DNA of 64,000 nt, from assembly GCA_023439125.1 (NCBI GenBank), contig JAEXOU010000007.1, positions 124,001 through 188,000 on the forward strand, read 5' to 3'. Numbering within the stretch: the stretch's first letter is position 1; every line of letters starts with the position of its first letter. This DNA is from Bacillota bacterium. Its GTDB lineage: Bacteria > Bacillota > Clostridia > Lachnospirales > Lachnospiraceae. The translations under genes and the position numbers were made by a program. The notes under the pieces were generated by a model. The model did not search any database. It saw only the letters and a program-made list of their open reading frames with translations, and was not told where the DNA came from. Shown piece by piece: positions 59,144 to 64,000 of the stretch.

Positions 59144-59965
59144 TTAATATTGATACTTTATGTCAGAATAATCTTTCGTTGATTTTTTCATCGTATACTT
59201 TTTCTTTGCCTGATACATTGCAATATCATATGTCGCGTCAATGGTATACCAAGTATCTTTTTTGCTGTCATAAACCGAATTCCATGCATGATAGACACCT
59301 TCGATGTTTGGAGTATATCCAGTTACTAATTTAACCTCTACTCCTTGGCTTCTCATCATTGCAGCCATGATAGCTGAAATATCATAGCATATTCCTTTTT
59401 TATTCTTATAAACAATTTCAATATCTGGAACATAACTGCTTGTCAAAGTTGACAATTTATCATAATCATATGAAAAATTCTTCACAACATACCCATAAAT
59501 CGTCTTAACAATTTCTTCGTTCGATTTACAATTAACCGTTAAGTCTTCAGCTTTTTGAATTGCCTTATCTTCTAATTCAAAATCCACTATAACATTGGAT
59601 TGTAAAAATACAAGATTATCATCCTTTAGTTCTAACTCAATCTTCGTACTTTGAACTACGCTATATTTTGTCCCGCTAATATTTTTCAGAATTTTGATAG
59701 AATAATTTCCATTTCCCATATTCAATGGAATATCAATCTCATTCTTACCATTACTTAAGTTATAATAATAGGATTCCCCATCTTTTGTTACACCAATTTT
59801 CATCTTAGCATTCTTATCATTATTATATGAAACAGTAATTATTCCATTGTCATTATCACAAAATGTTTCAGAATCCTTACTTGATGCACTCACACTTTCT
59901 TCTGTCATACTTATAGCAAAAAAAGTTATGATCGCCAGTAAAGCTAATCTGAGGATTTTTTTCAT
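59144..59965 (-). CDS. Secreted transglutaminase-like protein
   Basis: The 273-residue precursor has a signal peptide of about 28 residues (cut after VSA). The first half is a beta-sandwich-like region, and the second half is a transglutaminase-like core with Cys near residue 193 (KKGICYDIS), His near 225 (GVYHAWNS) and Asp near 241 (YTIDATYD), a complete catalytic triad. Such domains act as proteases, ligases or peptidoglycan/protein cross-linking enzymes. It starts 27 bases after pilT and is in line with the pilus genes, so it may act on pilus or envelope proteins. That link is inference. Confidence 0.85.
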   Translation of the reverse strand: MKKILRLALLAIITFFAISMTEESVSASSKDSETFCDNDNGIITVSYNNDKNAKMKIGVTKDGESYYYNLSNGKNEIDIPLNMGNGNYSIKILKNISGTKYSVVQSTKIELELKDDNLVFLQSNVIVDFELEDKAIQKAEDLTVNCKSNEEIVKTIYGYVVKNFSYDYDKLSTLTSSYVPDIEIVYKNKKGICYDISAIMAAMMRSQGVEVKLVTGYTPNIEGVYHAWNSVYDSKKDTWYTIDATYDIAMYQAKKKYTMKKSTKDYSDIKYQY

Positions 59966-59992
59966 TCTATCTCCCTCCTAACATTCCTTCAA

Positions 59993-61048
59993 TCAAGGTC
60001 CAATGGTTCGTCGCATACTATCTTGATTCATACTAAATGATATTGCTGTTTCTGGGGATATACATCCTCTTCGATATAAATTCATAATACTGGAATCCAT
60101 AGATATCATTCCATCTTTTGCGGAAGAATAGATTACCGAATCAATCTGATGAACTTTTCCGTCACGGATTAACGTTCTAATTGCACTCGTTGCCTCTAAA
60201 ATTTCAAACGCAGGAATCAACCCCTCAGTACTTGGGAGTAACTGCTGAGATACAATGGCATTTAAAACCATAGAAAGCTGAATTCTAATTTGTTGTTGTT
60301 GCGAACTTGGAAAAACATCAATAATTCTGTCGATTGTATTAGCAGCACCAACTGTATGAAGAGTGGACAAGACAAGATGCCCTGTTTCTGCTGCCGTCAT
60401 TGCAATTTCAATCGTTTCCAAGTCTCTCATTTCACCAATAAAAATAACATCTGGAGACTCTCTCATCGCAGCACGTAACGCTTTATGATAATCACAACAA
60501 TCAAGTCCTATCTCTCTTTGACTTACAATACTTTTCTTATGCTTGTGTAAAAATTCAATCGGATCTTCTAGTGTTAGTATATGACAATTACGAGTACTGT
60601 TAATTTGATCAATAATATAGGACAATGTTGTACTCTTCCCACTTCCTGCTGTACCTGTAACAAGGATAAGTCCTTTTTTCTGTTTTGAAAAATCTACGAC
60701 TCGTTTCGGTATGTTCAATTCCTCGTATGGTGGTAATTCAAAGGAAACAACTCTTAAAACTGCACTTAGTGCGCCTCTTTGTCGAAAAATATTCGTACGG
60801 AATCGCCCGATTCCAGAGATTGATAAAGCAAAGTCATCATCCCCACATTTTAAGTTTGTCATATCTTTTAGCTCAGCGTTTTGATACATATCCTCGATTA
60901 ATTTTGCTGTTCTATCTGGACTTAATATATCACCGTTTTGTCGAATTAACATTCCCTGAATTTTAAATGTAACAGGTTGTCCTACTACAATAAAGATATC
61001 AGATGCTTTTTTCTCCACTGCTAAAAGTAAGATTTCGCGTAATTCCAT
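59993..61048 (-). CDS. pilT: Type IV pilus retraction-type ATPase PilT
   Basis: The 351-residue protein has the PilT order: an N-terminal PAS-like domain (residues 1-100), Walker A GTAGSGKST, Walker B FIGEMRDLET, and HLVLSTLHTVGAANTIDRIID for the Asp/His boxes. PilT hexamers pull the pilus back. It is in a row with pilC and four small membrane proteins. No pilB is in the window; it may lie beyond the right edge. The start at 61048 is preceded by AAGGAG and is 12 bases after the previous gene. Confidence 0.92.
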   Translation of the reverse strand: MELREILLLAVEKKASDIFIVVGQPVTFKIQGMLIRQNGDILSPDRTAKLIEDMYQNAELKDMTNLKCGDDDFALSISGIGRFRTNIFRQRGALSAVLRVVSFELPPYEELNIPKRVVDFSKQKKGLILVTGTAGSGKSTTLSYIIDQINSTRNCHILTLEDPIEFLHKHKKSIVSQREIGLDCCDYHKALRAAMRESPDVIFIGEMRDLETIEIAMTAAETGHLVLSTLHTVGAANTIDRIIDVFPSSQQQQIRIQLSMVLNAIVSQQLLPSTEGLIPAFEILEATSAIRTLIRDGKVHQIDSVIYSSAKDGMISMDSSIMNLYRRGCISPETAISFSMNQDSMRRTIGP

Positions 61049-61060
61049 CTAGCACACTCC

Positions 61061-61537
61061 TTATTCATCTAAGATTCCATCCCATATATCTTCCATACTA
61101 GAATCATTGTAATCACCTAGTTCGGTTAGAACCATTTTCCAGCTATGTACTGTAACTCCTTCGTCCATTTTCGTTGGAAGTTTAAGTGAAATCTCTAGGT
61201 CTTTATTATAATTCACCGGAACATTATATGTCAAGATATGGGTACTTTTATCGATTTTTAGCTTATCAATAATACTTAAATCTTGTGACAGCTTAGCAAT
61301 GTCCAGACTCGAATCCTGTTTTGCTACTACTTCTGAAATTTGCATTAAAATCTCCTCTGCCCTAGAATCAGCAGTATAGTATTCTTGTATGGCATTCCTT
61401 GTCTTTTCTGACATCTTAACCTCATGATAGGATGCACGTAGAGACAAAATAGCAAATACCGTTAATGCAAATACGGCGATTACTAGCAGAATAGAAGCTC
61501 CTCCAATATTGATATGATAACTATTTTTTCGTTTCAT
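61061..61537 (-). CDS. Small membrane protein of the pilus locus (PilX-like)
   Basis: The 158-residue protein has one N-terminal span (GGASILLVIAVFALTVFAIL, residues 13-33) and a helical then beta-rich outer part. Its layout fits a PilX-like assembly component, although it lacks the Glu5 of true pilins. It is 28 bases downstream of the 155-aa gene. Function is inferred from position. Confidence 0.6.
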   Translation of the reverse strand: MKRKNSYHINIGGASILLVIAVFALTVFAILSLRASYHEVKMSEKTRNAIQEYYTADSRAEEILMQISEVVAKQDSSLDIAKLSQDLSIIDKLKIDKSTHILTYNVPVNYNKDLEISLKLPTKMDEGVTVHSWKMVLTELGDYNDSSMEDIWDGILDE

Positions 61538-61565
61538 GTTATTGGTCCTTTCCTACAGCTTTCCT

Positions 61566-62033
61566 CTACTTACTACTTACCCATTTTTTTGTTGTAATCT
61601 TCACTAATGCTTCTTCTTTTGTTGTTTCTTCTACATCTTTGCAAGTAAAAGCTGAAATATCTGCACTCACCATTCTCCCCGATTCCCCTCTCGTAATTGT
61701 ACTTGTAATTACAATTATATTAGCAGATGGGGATTTAGTCTGATTCCAATCATCATCGTAATAAATGCAATAGTTTAGAGATGTATTATCATAAGATTCC
61801 ATTTGTAGTTGTATTGCGGCCTCACCAATCGAGGCAGTATTCTTAATGTATTCCGCAACTGTTTCTGCCTTAATCACTGCAGAGCTTAAATCAGTTGCAT
61901 TGTTTTGCAATCGGTATGTCCCCATAAACATACGTACAAGAAAAACACTGATAACCACAAAAATACCAATTACAATTATCAGCTCTATCATTGGCATACG
62001 AATGGAATGGTCTTGTACTTTTTCTTGTTCCAT
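61566..62033 (-). CDS. Pilin-like minor subunit with atypical leader
   Basis: The 155-residue protein has a short charged leader and then MPMIELIIVIGIFVVISVF, a type IV pilin-like hydrophobic helix with the key Glu in the fifth position if cut before MPMIE. The residue before that site is Arg, not the Gly expected by prepilin peptidase, so processing is uncertain. The rest is a small soluble head. It starts one base after the DUF4860-like stop. Confidence 0.65.
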   Translation of the reverse strand: MEQEKVQDHSIRMPMIELIIVIGIFVVISVFLVRMFMGTYRLQNNATDLSSAVIKAETVAEYIKNTASIGEAAIQLQMESYDNTSLNYCIYYDDDWNQTKSPSANIIVITSTITRGESGRMVSADISAFTCKDVEETTKEEALVKITTKKWVSSK

Positions 62034-62034
62034 A

Positions 62035-62523
62035 CTATTGCCTCCTTGTCCGTAATGAAATTGACAACGATTCCTCTACTCCAGCTGAATTCACCGCTTT
62101 CATATGAATTAAACCCTTTGTTGTCAATTCAAACCCAAAATTGCTGATTTCAAGTATTGGTTGCCCATAATCTAGCTCATAATCTGCACCAGCTTCTTGA
62201 TAAATCTCATATAGATAACCATCTAAAAAATAGATCAAAGTCTCGTATACATTTCCATCAATCTCTTCACCTAGTACTAATAAATCAACACCATCTTTTT
62301 GTTCAATATAAGGATATCCTTGTGTATCTGTTTGCCGAATTTTTGTTGCAACGTATGATAAAGAGGTACGAAGCTCAAAATTACTATCATTTGTCATAAT
62401 AACTTTTTGATATACCTTAATACCAATATTAGTTAATACCAGACATGAGATTGCAAAGATTCCCAAGACAACAATTAGACTGATAAAGTTGATCATCCAA
62501 GATTTTTGATTTTTCTTTTCCAT
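62035..62523 (-). CDS. DUF4860-like pilus-locus membrane protein
   Basis: The 162-residue protein has an N-terminal span (MINFISLIVVLGIFAISCLVL, residues 10-32) and a beta-rich outer domain, with YEIYQEAGADYELDYG in its middle. I recognise it as a DUF4860-like protein, a family seen in Lachnospiraceae pilus loci. It is 25 bases downstream of the 107-aa gene and one base upstream of the pilin-like gene. Confidence 0.65.
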   Translation of the reverse strand: MEKKNQKSWMINFISLIVVLGIFAISCLVLTNIGIKVYQKVIMTNDSNFELRTSLSYVATKIRQTDTQGYPYIEQKDGVDLLVLGEEIDGNVYETLIYFLDGYLYEIYQEAGADYELDYGQPILEISNFGFELTTKGLIHMKAVNSAGVEESLSISLRTRRQ

Positions 62524-62548
62524 CTAAGTTTTCCTCTCTTCATGGCTG

Positions 62549-62872
62549 TTACTTTTCATAAACACCAAATTCCGGCATAATATTCGATGAAAAACACTCA
62601 TAATATATATTATATTTATCCTTATCAATTGTGAGATTGTAATTGTCCTCGAGATAACTAAGCTCAGCTGGATAAAAGCCTTCAATTGCATAACACTGAA
62701 CAATCGATTTCCGTAATGCTGACTCTGTTAATATCAATTCTTGTTCATTACCCAAATCACTAAATCTTTTTATTCCGATGATTAAAAACGTTAAAATACA
62801 AATAAACGTAAATATAGGAATTGCGACCGTTTTTACCCAAAAAGGTCGTTTTTTTTCCTTCAGATTCTTCAT
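62549..62872 (-). CDS. Short membrane protein of the pilus locus
   Basis: The 107-residue protein has a basic start (KNLKEKKRPFWVK) and one span (TVAIPIFTFICILTFLIIGI, residues 16-36), followed by an outer part with FYPAELSYLEDNYNL. That phrase resembles the short beta heads of pseudopilin-like proteins. No prepilin cleavage site is seen. It lies 31 bases after pilC. Confidence 0.55.
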   Translation of the reverse strand: MKNLKEKKRPFWVKTVAIPIFTFICILTFLIIGIKRFSDLGNEQELILTESALRKSIVQCYAIEGFYPAELSYLEDNYNLTIDKDKYNIYYECFSSNIMPEFGVYEK

Positions 62873-62903
62873 GGTACAGAGCCTCCAATCTTCTTAAAGC
62901 TTA

Positions 62904-63962
62904 TTAGCTAATCGAAGAAATCATACTAACAAGTGGTAACATAACAGATACTAAAACGCCACCAACTAATACTGCTAATATAACAACTAGAACTGTTTCT
63001 ATACTTGTGGATAATTTACTTAACATAGTCGCTACTTTAGAATTATATTGTTCACTAAGTTTTTCAAAAACTGTATCCTGTGAACCAGTTTTTGTAGCAA
63101 CAGTAACTAGACGACTTTCCATACCGACTAATATTTTTGTATCATGTATTGCCTTGTCTAATGAAATTCCTTTATCCAATAACATCTTACACTGCTTAAT
63201 TCTATCTTTTACTCTTCGATTGTTTGATGCTCCATGTGCAATGTCAATTGCCTTTCGTATCTCGATTCCAGAAGAAATCATAAGCGCCATACTTGATATA
63301 AATCTACTCGTTGCAACTGCCTCAGATATTTTTTTGGTCAATCGAAAATTAGTTAAAAATCTTCGAATAGAAGCCTCTCCACGTTTTGTCCGATACCATA
63401 ATAGAATGAGAATCATAGCTAATAAAACAAGACAAGTAATTCCTGCTAGAACCTTTCCTGCAATCATACCAACTTGCATCATATTATGAGTAGATGCTGC
63501 AACATCTTCATTTAATTCGATAAACATTTCCTCAAATAATGGTAAAATTTTAAATACCAGAACTAAGATGATAACAGCCATCATAGAAAATAATACTGAA
63601 GGATATACAATTGAACTCTTGATACATGCTTTCACATTACTTTCTCTTTCATAGTAATCTGAAAGTGACTTCATTACTTCCTCTAACTTCCCCGTTGTCT
63701 CACCAACCTTAACCATATGAATCATATAGTCTGGGAAAGCCTCTGTTCTTTGTAATGATTCATATAAAGTCTCATTTGCTTTCATGGAGTTATTGATTTG
63801 CTCAAATACCTTTTTCGTTTTCTTATCCTCCATATCGCTATACAACATGTCAACTCCTTCATACAAAGGAATTCCACTATTTAAAAGCATAGCAATCTGT
63901 TCACAGAATACAGATGTTTCTTCGGATGAAAATCTCGTTACTTTTTTATGGTGTTTTGCCAT
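62904..63962 (-). CDS. pilC: Type IV pilus inner-membrane protein PilC (GspF family)
   Basis: The 352-residue protein has two GspF domains, residues about 12-135 and 215-340, each with the LLNSGIPLYEGVDML and MISSGIEIRKAIDIA type loops and a following helix. Membrane spans are near 110-135, 165-190 and 325-348. It forms the platform in the membrane on which pilus ATPases act. GGGAGG precedes the ATG. The operon runs pilC, four small membrane proteins, pilT and the transglutaminase-like gene. Confidence 0.9.
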   Translation of the reverse strand: MAKHHKKVTRFSSEETSVFCEQIAMLLNSGIPLYEGVDMLYSDMEDKKTKKVFEQINNSMKANETLYESLQRTEAFPDYMIHMVKVGETTGKLEEVMKSLSDYYERESNVKACIKSSIVYPSVLFSMMAVIILVLVFKILPLFEEMFIELNEDVAASTHNMMQVGMIAGKVLAGITCLVLLAMILILLWYRTKRGEASIRRFLTNFRLTKKISEAVATSRFISSMALMISSGIEIRKAIDIAHGASNNRRVKDRIKQCKMLLDKGISLDKAIHDTKILVGMESRLVTVATKTGSQDTVFEKLSEQYNSKVATMLSKLSTSIETVLVVILAVLVGGVLVSVMLPLVSMISSIS

Positions 63963-64000
63963 ACTTTTCCTCCCACTGTGATCTTAATCATTCTAAATTA

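Overview
The window is chromosomal DNA of a low-GC, spore-forming Firmicute, most likely a Lachnospiraceae clostridium of the Lachnoclostridium/Clostridium phytofermentans type. The grounds are AT-rich codon use, strong AGGAGG-type ribosome binding sites, the sporulation factor SigH, two T-box leaders, a clostridial GlnRS and many small clostridial DUF families. No database search was run; family names are recognised from the sequence. Most genes lie on the minus strand and most of the window is ordinary core genome.

Layout. 0-8 kb: a VanZ-like gene end, two zinc-motif proteins (DUF6062, DUF2225), glnS, a DUF3810 membrane protein, a DUF4097-type lipoprotein and pepF. 8-17 kb: an untracked 53-aa gene, an FMN/FAD reductase lipoprotein, CapA, several membrane proteins, an unknown two-gene cassette, an NHL propeller and tRNA-Thr(GGT). 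17-23 kb: the conserved ispF - [T-box] cysE - cysS - mrnC - rlmB - sigH cluster, preceded by a DUF6179 gene. 23-33 kb: a PurF-like protein with a lost glutaminase nucleophile, a 52-aa zinc-ribbon gene, an EF-hand-like protein, an acetate transporter, a methyltransferase, a two-component system and two HAD proteins.

33.8-37.1 kb is a plus-strand accessory module: ECF sigma factor, its membrane anti-sigma partner, a small secreted protein, a frameshifted secreted zinc metalloprotease and a membrane-anchored protein. It ends beside tRNA-Thr(CGT) and tRNA-Pro(CGG). 37.6-47.3 kb: RNase H with a 36-bp tandem repeat upstream, two DegV proteins, a PPi-type phosphofructokinase, the ilvD-ilvB operon behind a T-box leader with a clear promoter, and pepT. 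47.4-52.2 kb is one 1589-aa gene of striking design: six zinc ribbons separated by Glu/Val/Pro repeats, one membrane span, then an outside coiled coil and a solute-binding-protein fold. 52.4-64 kb: purL, a MraY-like transferase, a LysR regulator, a DUF6144-like gene, and a type IV pilus-type operon (PilC, four small membrane/pilin-like proteins, PilT) whose last gene is a secreted transglutaminase-like protein.

The intergenic DNA holds structure of its own. A ~105-bp palindromic element occurs twice (40.6 and 45.6 kb) with a more divergent relative at 0.2 kb. A separate 64-bp repeat occurs at 21.1 and 56.4 kb. A possible mosaic of the two lies at 52.2 kb. The strongest candidates for something undescribed are the zinc-ribbon/solute-binding hybrid protein, the ECF-linked secreted module, the degenerate-glutaminase PurF-like enzyme and the dispersed intergenic elements.
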